This document shows, one piece after another, positions 18,029 to 28,053 of a DNA stretch of 64,000 bases. Position 1 is the stretch's first letter, and every line of letters starts with the position of its first letter. The stretch spans positions 248,001 through 312,000 of the forward strand of contig CAWHFO010000068.1 of the NCBI GenBank assembly GCA_963828215.1. The letters are read 5' to 3'. A model generated the notes under the pieces. The model was not told the origin of the DNA. It did no database searches and saw only the letters and a list, made by a program, of their open reading frames with translations. A program made the position numbers and the translations under genes. The DNA comes from CAVTJL01 sp963828215 (lineage in GTDB: Bacteria; Pseudomonadota; Alphaproteobacteria; Geminicoccales; Geminicoccaceae).

Positions 18029-18905
18029 GTCCGCACGGCCCTGGCGGATGCCGTGGCGGAGGTAGATCCAGGCCACGAGGCCGGTCACGAGGTAGGAGAT
18101 GACGCCGAGCGCGTTGGCGACGCCGTAGTCGCCGTGGGCGTTGATCCGGTAGGCCATGTCGACCGTGATCATGGTCGGCGTGCCGGCGTTGATCATCATC
18201 GGCACCGACAGCACCGACATCATCGTGACGAAGGACAGGACGAGGCCGACGAGCAGCGTCTGGCGGACCTGCGGCAGAATGATCTCGATCAGGACGCGCA
18301 GGCGGCCGGCGCCGAGATTGCGCGCGGCCTCGATCGTCGAGCGGTCGAGCGAGGCCATCGCACCCGCCACCATCAGGGCGACGAAGGGCGTCTGCTTCCA
18401 GACGAAGGTGATGACGATGCCGCGCCAGTCGAGGAAGCTCAGCGTCTCGAGCGGCGTCAGCAGGCCGGCGGCGACCAGGGCATTGTTCATCAGCCCGTTC
18501 TTGGCGAGGAACGAGCGCATGATCTGGGCCGCCACGATGAAGGGGATGAAGAGCGGCCAGCGATAGAGCCAGCGGAGCGCGGCCACCGCCGGGCTGCACT
18601 CGCCGAGCGTGAGGTAGCCGCCGATCGCGACCGAGAGCAGGGCGACGATGGCGGTCGCGAGCAGGACGATGAGCGGCGTGAAGACGATGTCGGTGCGGTA
18701 GAGCTCGAGCGCCTTCGCGAAATTCGCGAGCGACCAGCCGCCGGCCGGATCGGCGAACGCGTCGACCGCCGAGAACCCCAGCGGATAGACGAAGAACAGA
18801 AAAAGGGTCGCCAGCGCCGGCAGGACGAGGAGCAGGGCGCCGAGCGGCTCGCTCGCCAGCAGGCGCCGACCGGAGGCGACGGGCCGCCCCCGGTCGGACG
18901 CCGCT
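18026..18905 (-). CDS. Iron/phosphonate-type ABC permease, N-terminal domain
   Basis: First membrane domain of the same permease. Sequence from about 18850 reads LLVLPALATLFLFFVYPLGF, then further helices and the contact loop STIEAARNLGAG near 18300. The frame opens inside the end of the binding-protein gene but has no ATG or GTG before an internal GTG at 18586, so the start codon is either unusual or damaged; the N-terminal boundary is approximate. It sits directly after the binding-protein gene, as in Fe(3+) and 2-aminoethylphosphonate importers. Confidence 0.75.
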
Positions 18906-18911
18906 ACAGCG

Positions 18912-20065
18912 TCAGTTCGCGACCGAGCGCTCGTAGGCCTCGAGAATGTCGCTGAAGTACTGCGTCAGCGGGAAGGGCTTGCCCTTGCTGGCGAGATCCT
19001 CGGGCGTCACGTCGGTGAAGAGCTTCTTCCAGGTCGCCTCGTCGAGCTTCGGCTTGACGTATTGCGCGTCGATGCCGGGATACCAGTTGAACTTCTTGAC
19101 GATGCCGTCGGCCTGCACCTCGGGCTCGTGGCCAGCGCGACGAACTTCTCGGCCAGCTCCTTGTTCGGCCGCCTTGGCCGGGACGACGTAGTACATCGGC
19201 TGCCCGGGCATGCCCGGCCCGATGAGCGCCAGCTTGAGGTCGGGGCTGAGGCGTGCCGTCCGCCTGCCACGTGTAGAACATGTCGACCCAGACCGGGCCC
19301 ATGGCGATCTCGCCGCGGTTCAGCATGTCGAGCGTGCCGGCGTTGCCGGGCGTCATCGTGACGTTCTGGTTGAACGCCTTGAGCCCCTCGAGGGACTTCG
19401 CCAGCTCGGGCTTCAGGCTCGGGTCATAGGGCCCGTCATAGAGCTGCTTCGCATCCGGCATGTGCGCGGCGGCCCAGCCCATGACGAAACCGACGCCGGA
19501 CATCCCGCCCTTGATGCCGTTGTAGCCGAACTGCTTGGGGTTCTGTTGCACCCAGGTGGCGAGATCGGCGTAGGTCTTGGGCGGGTCCTTGACGAGGTCG
19601 GGGTTGTAGGCGAGCGCGATCTGGCTGTGGAACATCGGCATGACGTAGCCGCCGACCGGCTGGCCGAGCGCGTTCGTCGTGTCGTCGCGGGAAGCCATCT
19701 TGCCCGTGTCGATCTGGTCCACGTATTTGGCCAGGAGATCGTCCTTGACCATCGTGCCGGCCATCCGCTGATGGACCACGGCGACGTCGATGTCCCAGCT
19801 CTTGGTGCCGGCCTTGGCCTGCGCGTCGAGCTTCTCGAAGATCTTCTGCGAGCCCGCGTCGCCGGGCCCGGTGCCGGCCGCCCGCACCTTCACGCCCGGA
19901 TTCTGGGCCTCGAACTTCGGCCCGAGATACTCGTTGACGTAGTCGACCATGTTCTGATCGCCGGCGGTGACGACGTTGAGGACCGTCTCGGCTTGCGCCT
20001 TGCAGGCCGCCCACGGCGACGAGCGCCACTGCGGAGACGACTGACAAAAGCCTTCTGCGGTCCAT
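18912..20065 (-). CDS. Extracellular solute-binding protein, family 1 (frameshifted)
   Basis: Periplasmic binding protein of the Fe/putrescine/2-aminoethylphosphonate group. The signal peptide begins MDRRRLLSVVSAVALVAVGG; mature sequence (ETVLNVVTAGDQNMVDYVNEY) begins after a frameshift near 20010. Further shifts lie near 19255, 19175 and 19130; the C-terminus (FNWYPGIDAQYVKPKLDEA) ends in TGA 18914-18912. About 380 residues after correction. It is transcribed with the upstream ATPase (20087-21220) and the downstream permease. The ligand is unknown. Confidence 0.8.
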
Positions 20066-20086
20066 GACGTGCTCTCCTTCTTCAGG

Positions 20087-21220
20087 TCATTGGTAGGTGG
20101 CCGGGGCGGGGCTGTCGGCAGGGAACAGGTGGAGCGCTGTCGGCGGGACGGCCACGCCGACGGCGTCGCCCACCTCGAGCCGCTGCGGATCGTCCACCAG
20201 ATAGCGGCCCAGGCCGACCTCGACCCCGTAGCGCCAGCCGGCGCCGAGATAGGCGCACTGCACGACCCGGCCGCGCAGCACGAGGGCCAGGGGCCCGCTC
20301 GCACCCGGCCGGACGAGGCTGGCCGCGCCGCCCCGGAAATGCGCATGGAGCGGACCGCCGGCGCCGGCGGCGAGGTGGACACCGCCCGGCCCGAGCGGCA
20401 GGGTGGCGGCGTCATGGTCCATCCCGGCCCGGATCTCGACCCGATCGCCCCTCGCCTCGCCCTCGAGCTCGACCACATTGTCGGCGCCCATGAAGGCCGC
20501 GACGAAGGGCGAGGCCGGGCGCTCGAACAGCTCCTCGGGCGTGCCCACCTGCGCGATCCGGCCCTGGTCGAGCACGACGATGCGATCGGCCATGACCATG
20601 GCCTCCTCGCGATCGTGAGTGACATGGAGCGCGGTGATGCCGAGCCGCTGCTGCAGCGCCCGGATCTCGTGGCGCAGCTCCTGGCGGATGCGGGCGTCGA
20701 GATTGGAGAGCGGCTCGTCCAGCAGAAGCAGAGCGGGCTCGACCGCGAGCGCCCGGCCGAGCGCCACCCGCTGGCGCTGACCGCCCGAGAGATCCCCGAC
20801 ATTGCGTTCTGCCAGACCGGGGAGCTGGAGCAGCTCCAGCATCTGGTCCACGCGGGCGGCGATCCGGGCCCGGCTCCAGCCGCGCACCTTCAGCCCATAG
20901 CCGATGTTCTGGGCCACGCTCATGTGCGGCCAGAGCGCATAGGACTGGAAGACGAGGGCCGTCCCGCGCCGCTCGGGCGGGAGCCGCGCGATGTCCTGGC
21001 CGGACACCAGAATGCGTCCCTCCTCGACCGGCACGAAGCCGCAGATCGAGCGCAGCAGCGTCGTCTTCCCGCAGCCCGAGCTGCCGAGCAGCGCTATGAG
21101 CTCGCCCCGGGCCACCTCGAGCGACAAGTCGTGCAGAACCCGCGTCCGTCCGTAACGGACCCGGAGCCCATCCACGGAGAGATAGGTCGACGTCAGAATT
21201 GCCTCGCGCCCGATCGTCAT
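20087..21220 (-). CDS. ABC transporter ATP-binding protein, PotA/FbpC type with TOBE domain
   Basis: 377 residues. Walker A GSSGCGKTT, Q-loop LVFQSYALWPHMSV, signature LSGGQRQRVALGRALA, Walker B ALLLLDEPLSNLD and switch His in VTHDREEAM, followed by a C-terminal TOBE-type beta domain from about residue 280. First gene of the minus-strand importer operon. The double-domain permease and family-1 binding protein downstream suggest an Fe(3+), polyamine or 2-aminoethylphosphonate importer; the choice among these is not decided by sequence. Confidence 0.92.
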   Translation of the reverse strand: MTIGREAILTSTYLSVDGLRVRYGRTRVLHDLSLEVARGELIALLGSSGCGKTTLLRSICGFVPVEEGRILVSGQDIARLPPERRGTALVFQSYALWPHMSVAQNIGYGLKVRGWSRARIAARVDQMLELLQLPGLAERNVGDLSGGQRQRVALGRALAVEPALLLLDEPLSNLDARIRQELRHEIRALQQRLGITALHVTHDREEAMVMADRIVVLDQGRIAQVGTPEELFERPASPFVAAFMGADNVVELEGEARGDRVEIRAGMDHDAATLPLGPGGVHLAAGAGGPLHAHFRGGAASLVRPGASGPLALVLRGRVVQCAYLGAGWRYGVEVGLGRYLVDDPQRLEVGDAVGVAVPPTALHLFPADSPAPATYQ

Positions 21221-21359
21221 CGTGGCCCCTTAGGCAGTGCCCGGGGCGACTTCGTGACAATTCTTATACAATCGGGCCGCAGCGTCCAGCCGACAGGGCG
21301 GCCCGTGGCCACCGCGCCGGCGCGGTTCCCTGTCGCGACACCGGAAGGAAAGCCCCATC

Positions 21360-22025
21360 ATGGCCGAGCCGAGAACTGTCGAGCTACGCGGCAAGCGGAT
21401 CACCATCGACGACGCGATGCGGGCGCGCATCCTGGAGGAGATGCCCGAGATCGCCTGGATCGGCGACGAGGACCTGAGGCTCCGGGTCACGGATGCCTGG
21501 GCCGCCGCCGTCGCCTCGAGCAGCTTCTCCCGCATCGGCGACATGAAGCCCTCCGGCAACTACAATTCGATGCCGCTCCGCACCGGGACCCAGGCGGACC
21601 ATATCCGCTCGGTGACCCGCCTCGCGCTCAAGACCGCCGAGGAGATGGCCGGCCTCTTTCCCCGATTCCGCTACAGCCGGGACCTGCTGATCGCCGGCAG
21701 CCTCTGCCACGACATCGGCAAGGTCTGGGAGTTCGACCCCCTGAACGTCCGCCGCTGGACAGCCGATCCCCGGGCCACCGGCAAGCCCTCGCTCCGCCAT
21801 CCGGGCTACGGCATCCATATCTGCCTCACGCTCGGCCTGCCCGAGGAGGTCGCCCACATGGCCGCCGCTCACTCGGGCGAGGGCGAGCTCCTGGTCCGCT
21901 CGCTCGAGAACACCATCCTCCACTGGGCCGACTACACGTTCTGGCGGGTCGTCGAGGCCGGGGGCCAATTCGCCGACGAGGACACCTGGCTCGACCAGAC
22001 CGCTGGCACCAGCGGCTCCCGCTGA
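21360..22025 (+). CDS. HD-domain protein
   Basis: 221 residues, cytosolic. Metal-binding HD superfamily pattern: His in TQADHIRSVTR, the HD pair in LCHDIGKVWEF, further His in RHPGYGIHICL and AHMAAAHSGEG, and a late Asp in LHWADYTFW. The order fits H...HD...H...H...D phosphohydrolases or di-iron HD oxygenases. It is divergent from the ABC operon, with 139 bases between the two starts, and 16 bases ahead of the SDR gene on the same strand. The function is not assigned; the neighbour makes a role in processing the imported compound possible. Confidence 0.82.
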   Translation: MAEPRTVELRGKRITIDDAMRARILEEMPEIAWIGDEDLRLRVTDAWAAAVASSSFSRIGDMKPSGNYNSMPLRTGTQADHIRSVTRLALKTAEEMAGLFPRFRYSRDLLIAGSLCHDIGKVWEFDPLNVRRWTADPRATGKPSLRHPGYGIHICLTLGLPEEVAHMAAAHSGEGELLVRSLENTILHWADYTFWRVVEAGGQFADEDTWLDQTAGTSGSR

Positions 22026-22041
22026 GCGGGGGAGCCTCGGC

Positions 22042-22830
22042 ATGACCGTGCCCGCCCGGCCCCTGGCCGTCGTCACCGGCGCCTCGAGCGGGATCGGCGC
22101 CGATCTCGCGAGAGAGCTCGCGAAGAAGCGCTACGATCTCGTGCTGGTCGCGCGCCGCCTGACGGCGCTCGAGGATCTCGCGCGGGAGCTCGAGCCGGCC
22201 ACATCGACCGTCATCCCGATGGACCTCGCCGAGCAGGGCGCCGGTGGCCGCCTGTCAGGTGAGCTCGAGGAACGCGGTCTCCTCCCCGAGGTGCTCGTCA
22301 ACAATGCCGGCTTCGGGGACGCCGCCGACTTCGCTCTGGCCGAGCCGGAGCGGCTCCTGCAGATGGTGCAGCTCAACGTCGTCGCCTTGACCGAGCTCAC
22401 CCGCCTCGTCCTGCCCGGCATGCTCGCGCGGCGCCGCGGCAGGATCATGCTCCTGGGCTCGACCGCGGCCTTCCAGCCAGGACCCGGCATGGCGGTCTAT
22501 TTCGCGAGCAAAGCCTTTGTCCTCAGCCTCGGCGAGGCGCTGGCGGAGGAGCTGCGCGGCACCGGCGTCACCGTCACGACGCTTTGCCCGGGAGCCACCG
22601 CGACGGAATTCGCGGCGGCGGCCAACGCCCAGAACCGGCGCCTCTTCAAGCGCCGCCTCGCCCATGTCATGAGCTCGGCCGACGTCGCCGAGGAAGGCGT
22701 CCGCGCCCTCCTCGCCGGCCGGCCTGTCGTGGTCACGGGCGGCCTGAACAGGCTGATGACGGCCACGAGCCACCTCGTGCCCCGGCGTCTCCTCCTGCGC
22801 ATCACGAGGGCGGTGCTCGCCTCGGAATAG
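22042..22830 (+). CDS. Classical SDR-family oxidoreductase
   Basis: 262 residues, NAD(P)H-dependent. Cofactor motif TGASSGIG near residue 14, LVNNAGFG near residue 88, catalytic Ser in LGSTAAF and YFASK around residue 153. The C-terminal part resembles the DltE/YqjQ subgroup. It is probably cotranscribed with the HD protein and converges on the permease gene at 22841. Substrate unknown. Confidence 0.92.
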   Translation: MTVPARPLAVVTGASSGIGADLARELAKKRYDLVLVARRLTALEDLARELEPATSTVIPMDLAEQGAGGRLSGELEERGLLPEVLVNNAGFGDAADFALAEPERLLQMVQLNVVALTELTRLVLPGMLARRRGRIMLLGSTAAFQPGPGMAVYFASKAFVLSLGEALAEELRGTGVTVTTLCPGATATEFAAAANAQNRRLFKRRLAHVMSSADVAEEGVRALLAGRPVVVTGGLNRLMTATSHLVPRRLLLRITRAVLASE

Positions 22831-22840
22831 CCGGGCCCCG

Positions 22841-23710
22841 CTACTCCGCGCGCCCGCCGCCCATCGGCAGGCGTTGCGAGATGTGCCAGGGGATGAGCGC
22901 CCGCTCGACCAGCACCACGACCCAGAAGAGGGCGAGGCCGAGGGCTGCCAGCATGAAGATGATGGCGAAGGCGAGGTCCATGCGGAGGTCGCCGCTGGCG
23001 ATCTGGATATAGTAGCCGAGGCCGGCGTCGCCGCCGATCCATTCGGCGATGGTGGCCCCGACGGTGGCGTTCACGGCCGCACCCTTGATGCCGACGAAGA
23101 GCTGCGGCAGCGCGTTGGGCAGGCGGATATAGAAAAAGGTCCGGAGTGGGCCCGCTCCGGTCGAGAGCGCGAAGCGGCCGAGATCGACCGGCAGCGAGGC
23201 GAACGCCAGCACGCCGTTGAGCAGGATCGGGAAGAAGCAGACCAGAAAAACGATGATGACCTTGGGCAGGTAGCCGAAGCCGAGCCAGGTCACGAAGAGC
23301 GGCGCGAAGGCGATCTTGGGCACCATCTCGAGGGTGACGGCGGCCGGATAGAAGGTCCGCCGCATGGTGCCGGAGAAGGCCGTCAGGAGCGCCAGCGGCA
23401 CGCTCGCGAGAATGGCGATGGTGAACCCGGCCAGCGTCTCGCCGCCGGTGACGAGCGTGTACTGCCAGATCCTCGGCCAGTTGAGGAAGAACTCGTAGAA
23501 GATCCGGGACGGCGCCGGGAGGATGTAGCGCGGCACCCCGAAGCCGCGGACGATCGCCTCCCAGAGGAGAAAAAAGCCGACGGCGAAGGCGAGCGGCAGC
23601 CAGGCTTCGGCGAGCCAGGCGCCGGCCCTGGCGGCGACGATCGGGCCCACCCGACCCTGCGTCACCGGGCGCCGGGCCTCGCCGCCGTCCCGCGCCCTAG
23701 AGGAGCCCAT
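22841..23710 (-). CDS. TauC/SsuC-type ABC permease
   Basis: About 289 residues with six or so membrane segments (LPLAFAVGFFLLWEAIVRGF first) and the contact loop ALSTGAGPLRTFFYIRLPNA near residue 195. ATG 23710 overlaps the ATPase stop by 14 bases; a GTG start (VTQGRVGP) about 45 bases further in is the alternative. Last gene of the operon running from 27996. Together with the ATPase and NMT1-like binding protein it forms an importer, presumably for the substrate of the dehydratase/aldolase genes. Confidence 0.88.
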   Translation of the reverse strand: MGSSRARDGGEARRPVTQGRVGPIVAARAGAWLAEAWLPLAFAVGFFLLWEAIVRGFGVPRYILPAPSRIFYEFFLNWPRIWQYTLVTGGETLAGFTIAILASVPLALLTAFSGTMRRTFYPAAVTLEMVPKIAFAPLFVTWLGFGYLPKVIIVFLVCFFPILLNGVLAFASLPVDLGRFALSTGAGPLRTFFYIRLPNALPQLFVGIKGAAVNATVGATIAEWIGGDAGLGYYIQIASGDLRMDLAFAIIFMLAALGLALFWVVVLVERALIPWHISQRLPMGGGRAE

Positions 23711-24464
23711 AGCCGAAGAAGATCCTCTTGATCTCGTTGACGAGCCCCTGGAAGGCCGCGGTCTCGCAGACGTCCAGCGTCCGCGGCCGGGGCAAGCTGA
23801 CAAAAATCTCGCGCACGATTCGGCCGGGGCGGGGCGAGATCACGACGACGCGGTCGGAGAGCTGGACCGCCTCCTCGATGCTGTGGGTCACGAAGATCAC
23901 GGTCTTGCGCCGCCGCATCCAGAGGCGCTCGAGGTCGGCGCGGAGCTGCTCCCTGGTCATCGCGTCGAGGGCGCCCAGAGGCTCGTCCATGAGGATGAGC
24001 GGCGGATCGTGGACGAGCGCCCGGCAGAAGGCGGTGCGCTGCTGCATGCCACCCGAAAGCTCCCAGGGGTAGCGGCTCTCGAAGTCGGTGAGCCCGACCG
24101 AGCGCAACAGCTCATGCGAGCGGTCGAGATAGTCGCCGCGCCGCAGCCCGCGCATGTCGATCTGCAGGAGCACGTTGCCGAGCACGGTCCGCCAGTCGAC
24201 CAGCACATGGCTCTGGAAGACCATGCCTACGTCGGTCTGCGGCCCGCGCACCGGCTGGTCGCCCACCAGAATCTCACCCCCGCTGCCGCTCAGAAGGCCG
24301 GCCACCATGAGGAGCAGCGTGCTCTTGCCGCAGCCGGAGGGGCCGAGGACCGAGACGAACTCCTCGGGCGCCACGGCGAGGTCGATCGGGCCGAAGGCGT
24401 GGACCGCGTCCGCCTCCGACCCGTAGACCTTGCTGACGCCGCGAAGCTCTACGGCGACGCTCAC
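23697..24464 (-). CDS. ABC transporter ATP-binding protein, TauB/SsuB type
   Basis: 255 residues. Walker A GPSGCGKST, Q-loop MVFQSHVLVDWRTV, signature LSGGMQQRTAFCRAL, Walker B LILMDEPLGALDAM and switch His in VTHSIEEAVQL. It lies between the binding protein (33 bases upstream) and the permease (overlapping) of the same importer. Intact. Confidence 0.93.
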   Translation of the reverse strand: MSVAVELRGVSKVYGSEADAVHAFGPIDLAVAPEEFVSVLGPSGCGKSTLLLMVAGLLSGSGGEILVGDQPVRGPQTDVGMVFQSHVLVDWRTVLGNVLLQIDMRGLRRGDYLDRSHELLRSVGLTDFESRYPWELSGGMQQRTAFCRALVHDPPLILMDEPLGALDAMTREQLRADLERLWMRRRKTVIFVTHSIEEAVQLSDRVVVISPRPGRIVREIFVSLPRPRTLDVCETAAFQGLVNEIKRIFFGYGLL

Positions 24465-24497
24465 CCGCCCCGGCCCCTCGTGACGGCTTCCGCCTCC

Positions 24498-25517
24498 TCA
24501 ATCGACCGAGGTCGGGATGAACTCGTTCGTATAGAAGGCGGTCGCGGGCATGTCGGTCTCGAGTTCCCTTGTACTTCTTGAGGAGGGCCAGCGCGCTCGC
24601 CCAGTCGGCCGGAACGTTGAGGCCCAGCTGCTTGTCCTTGTTGTTGGGTGAGATGAGGATCGAGAGCGTGACGTCCAGGACCTTGCGCGCCTGGTCCTTC
24701 TGCTGCGCCGTGCCGGGGTTGGCCTTGATCAGCGCCGCGATCGAGGCGTCCGGGTCGGCCTGGGCGGCCTTAACGGCCTCCAGCGTCGCCTTGACGAAGC
24801 GTCGGACGAGATCGGGGTTCTTCTTCACCATGTCCTGGGAAGCGACGATGGCGTAGCCCGGCTGATAGACGCCGTAGTCGGTGTAGTTGAAGGCGATGGG
24901 CGGCTTGCCGCCATTCGCCTCGATCTCGGCCGGCTTGTCGTCGATGCCGCCCAGGAGGGCCGGCGCCATGCCGTGCAGGTAGCTGGAGACGAGGGCGCTT
25001 TCGGCGACGTTGACGAGGTGGATCTTGCTGACGTCGACGCCGGCGTTCTCGGCCGCGACCGGGAAGAAGGTGTTGACCCCGGCCCCGGCCGTCGTGAGGA
25101 CCTCCTTGCCCTCGAGATCCTTGAAGGTCTTGATGCCCGAGTCCGGGTTCACCAGCACGGCGTCGGTTCCCTCTGCGTCGATCTCGGCAACCGAGATGAC
25201 GGGCGCCCCCTGGGCCGCGAGCTGCAACATCGTCGAGGCCGAGCCGTAGGCGAAGGTGCTGTCGCCGTTGGCCACGAGCCGGACCGCGTTGGAGGAGCCG
25301 TTGCCTTCCTTCACGGTGAGGTCGATGCCCTCCTTCTCGTAGAAGCCCTTGCTCCTTGCCGAGGAAGAAGATGCTGTGCGAGCCGTAGAAGAACCAGTTC
25401 GTGCGCAGCGTCACCTGGTCGGCGGCGTGGGCCGGTGCCGCTGACGGCGGCGGCCATGGCGGCCAGCGCCACGGTCGCCAGCAAGGATCGGCGCGCGAGC
25501 TTCCGGACGAGCATCAT
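24498..25517 (-). CDS. ABC substrate-binding protein, NMT1/TauA-like (frameshifted)
   Basis: Periplasmic binding protein. The signal peptide begins MMLVRKLARRSLLATVALAA; after a shift near 25440 the mature start reads VTLRTNWFFYGSHSIFFLGK, and after another near 25345 the body is open (NAVRLVANGDSTFAYGSAS onward). A last shift near 24563 leads to the end ATAFYTNEFIPTSVD and TGA 24500-24498. About 335 residues corrected. Gene order (lyase, dehydratase subunits, binding protein, ATPase, permease) suggests the ligand is a sugar acid or related hydroxy acid. Confidence 0.82.
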
Positions 25518-25543
25518 GATGGGGTCCTCCCTCTTGGATCGGC

Positions 25544-26746
25544 TCAGGCCGGGAAGCAGGCCGGTCCGAGCGGCTCGAACGACTTGTAGGTCAGCACGAA
25601 CTCCTGGTGCCCGAGGGCTTCCGACTTCGTCGGCTCGCCCAGGGCGGTGTGCAGGACGAGGCCGAGAATCTCCTGGCCGATCTCCTCGAGCGTGCCCCGG
25701 CCCTCGATCAGCCGGCCGGCGTCGACATCCATGTCGCCCCGCATCCGCCGGTAGGTCTCGGGGTTGGAGCAGATTTTCAGGACCGGGCTGACGGCCGATC
25801 CCACGACCGAGCCTCGCCCGGTCGAGAAGAGGACGATGTGGGCGCCCGAGGCGATCATCTCGGTCACCTCGGCATTGTCATTGATGTTGGGATAGCCCCA
25901 GCGCACGGGGCCGTCCGGCACCATGTCCATGAGATAGAGGCCCGGCCGCCCGGGTGCTGCGCCCGGCTTCAGGATGCCCGTGATGGCCGCCGTGCCGCTC
26001 TTGGTGTAGGCGCCGATCGACTTCTCCTCGACCGTGGAGAGGCCGCCCGTGATGTTGCCGCCGCCGAAGCTGCCATGCTCCATCGTCCCGTAGTAGCGCC
26101 GGGTTTTCGTCATGGCCTGGCCGATCGCCTGCCCCAGCTCCGCCGTCAGGGCGCGGGCCGCCATGTGCGCCTCGCATCCGAAAAGCTCGCCGAGCTCGCC
26201 GAACATGACACGGGCACCGGCGGCGACGAGCCGGTCCGAGGCCCAGCCGATCGCCGGGTTCGCGGTGATGCCGCTCAGGCCGTCCGAGCCGCCGCACTTG
26301 GTGGCGACGATCAGATCCGAGAGGCCGATCGGCACTCGCGGAACGTCCTCGATCGCGTCCAGCGCCTGCTCGACCCAGGCGCGGCCGGCCTCGACCGTGT
26401 CCCGCGTGCCGCCGAGCTTCTGGATCACCATGACCTCGACCGGCCGCCCCGAGGCGCGGATGACGCCTTCGAGCCGGCTGCGGTCGAACTCCTCGCAGCC
26501 CAGCGACACCAGCAGCACCGCCCCGACATTCGGATGGGTGCAGAGCGCGTCCATCACGTCCTGGGCGTAGGCGCTCGGATAGCAGCCCGAGAAGCCGATC
26601 AGCTCGACGCCGCGGCCCTCGAACGGCGTCGCCACGGCCCGGGCCACGTGATGGGCGCACTCGACGAGGTAGGCCACGAGCACATGGTTGCGGATGCCCT
26701 TGCGCCCGTCCGCCCGCAGCCAGCCCCTGTCTTCGCCCGCCGCCAT
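25544..26746 (-). CDS. UxaA-family dehydratase/lyase, large subunit (altronate dehydratase or sulfolactate lyase type)
   Basis: 400 residues. Family hallmarks: N-terminal GWLRADGRKGIRNHVLVAYL, Cys-containing segments GFSGCYPS and LVSLGCEEFD, VATKCGGSDGLSGITANPAI and SFGGGNITGGLSTVEEKS. Altronate, galactarate and (R)-sulfolactate enzymes of this family use iron and split the SAF and catalytic parts between two subunits, as here (small subunit at 26752-27048). With a DapA-type lyase in the operon, sugar-acid dehydration followed by aldol cleavage is the likeliest route; sulfolactate lyase (SuyB) is the alternative. Confidence 0.87.
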   Translation of the reverse strand: MAAGEDRGWLRADGRKGIRNHVLVAYLVECAHHVARAVATPFEGRGVELIGFSGCYPSAYAQDVMDALCTHPNVGAVLLVSLGCEEFDRSRLEGVIRASGRPVEVMVIQKLGGTRDTVEAGRAWVEQALDAIEDVPRVPIGLSDLIVATKCGGSDGLSGITANPAIGWASDRLVAAGARVMFGELGELFGCEAHMAARALTAELGQAIGQAMTKTRRYYGTMEHGSFGGGNITGGLSTVEEKSIGAYTKSGTAAITGILKPGAAPGRPGLYLMDMVPDGPVRWGYPNINDNAEVTEMIASGAHIVLFSTGRGSVVGSAVSPVLKICSNPETYRRMRGDMDVDAGRLIEGRGTLEEIGQEILGLVLHTALGEPTKSEALGHQEFVLTYKSFEPLGPACFPA

Positions 26747-26751
26747 CGTCC

Positions 26752-27048
26752 CTAGTCCTCGAAATGGTCGACATCGTTCACGATGTAGTCACTCTCGATG
26801 TTGTGGACATGGACCAGCTCGCCGGCCGCGATCGCCCGCGTCGCCCTGCCGATCGGCACCCCGAATTTTTTCAGCTCCTGACCCGGCTGGATCGGCACCA
26901 GTGCCATCTTGTGGGCCAGCGGCACCTCGTCCAGCGCCTCGTAGCGGACGCCGCCCAGCTCCACCGTCTCGCCCTTGGCGATCTTGCGCATCGCCACCGC
27001 CACATTGTCGTCGGCCGCGAGGCGAAGAAGGGCCGCGGGCTCGGTCAT
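26752..27048 (-). CDS. SAF-domain small subunit of UxaA-family dehydratase
   Basis: 98 residues, one SAF/beta-clip domain: DNVAVAMRKIAKGETVELGG, AHKMALVPIQPGQELKKFG, and the end AAGELVHVHNIESDYIVND. This corresponds to the N-terminal part of one-chain UxaA and to SuyA. The ATG overlaps the stop of the aldolase gene and the large-subunit gene starts five bases after this stop, so the two subunits should be made together. Confidence 0.88.
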   Translation of the reverse strand: MTEPAALLRLAADDNVAVAMRKIAKGETVELGGVRYEALDEVPLAHKMALVPIQPGQELKKFGVPIGRATRAIAAGELVHVHNIESDYIVNDVDHFED

Positions 27049-27996
27049 GCGGGCAGCACCCCCGGAACGCCCGTCTCGAGCATCATGGCGCGGCATGGCT
27101 CGCGATAGAGGTCGCGGACGTCGCGGGTCGGCGGCCGGCACCGGCTCGAGCTGAGGCCCACCAGCTCCATGCAGAGCTTGTCCAGGTAACCGTCGCCACT
27201 CGTGAAGGTCTTCTCGATCTCGACCCAGAGCTTGTAGAAGGGCATGGCCTCCCGCACGAGCATGAGCTGGATCTCCTGCCAGCGCCCGGCCTCGACCGCG
27301 TCGATCAGCCGGATGCCCCATTCGGGCCAGTAGTTGCAGAGATGCACCTCGAAGGCGCGGGCACCGAGCATGGCGCTCATCGCGAACATCAGGTGATTGT
27401 CGATGATGGTGAGCCTGTCGGCGAAAGTGCTCACCACGTCCTCGAACTCCATGGCGTCGGTGCGCGGGCAGGCCCATTTGAGCCCGACCACGTTCGGGAT
27501 CTCGATCACCCGCTCGATCAGCCGGAACGAGACAGCGGCACTGGTCCAGAAGGTGTTGTAGACGATGATGCCGATGTCGGCCGCGGCCGCCGCCTCGGCG
27601 ATGTACTCGAAGAAGTCTTCCTCGGTGTGGAGGAAGTAGAACGGGCAGGAGACCTGGATGAACTCGGCCCCGAGGCCGGCCGCGGCCTTGGCGAGGCGGC
27701 GCAGCTCCATCGTGCTCGTCGTCTGGGCGCCCATCGCCACCGGTACCCGCCCGTCCGCGGCCTCGACCACGGTCGCCGCCACCTCGACCCGCTCGTCGAA
27801 GGTCATGGTCGAGAAGTCGCCGGCGGCCCCGCCGGCGAGGAAGGTGCCGTAGCGGTCGTCGATGCCCCGCTCCATCAGCCAGCCGACATGGCGGCGGATG
27901 GCAGGCAAGATCGAGCTCGAGGTCCGGGTCGCGGAACATCGTCGGGATCGTGATGTAGCATCCACCGAGCCGCCTCCGCCCGCGTTCGACGTCCAT
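27045..27996 (-). CDS. DapA-family aldolase/lyase (one frameshift)
   Basis: Dihydrodipicolinate synthase/N-acetylneuraminate lyase superfamily TIM barrel. Schiff-base Lys in VVGLKWACPRTD and the Tyr of the YNTFW segment (IGIIVYNTFW) are present. The N-terminus MDVERGRRRLGGCYITIPTM is in another frame; a one-base shift near 27907 joins it to LPAIRRHVGWLMERGIDD. About 317 residues. First gene of the operon; it probably cleaves or dehydrates the 2-keto-3-deoxy acid made by the UxaA-type enzyme. Confidence 0.85.
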
Positions 27997-28053
27997 GCGT
28001 TCCTCGCCTGATCTGGCCCTGTCGGTAGCTCGATTATCGGGACCTTGTGTTCC

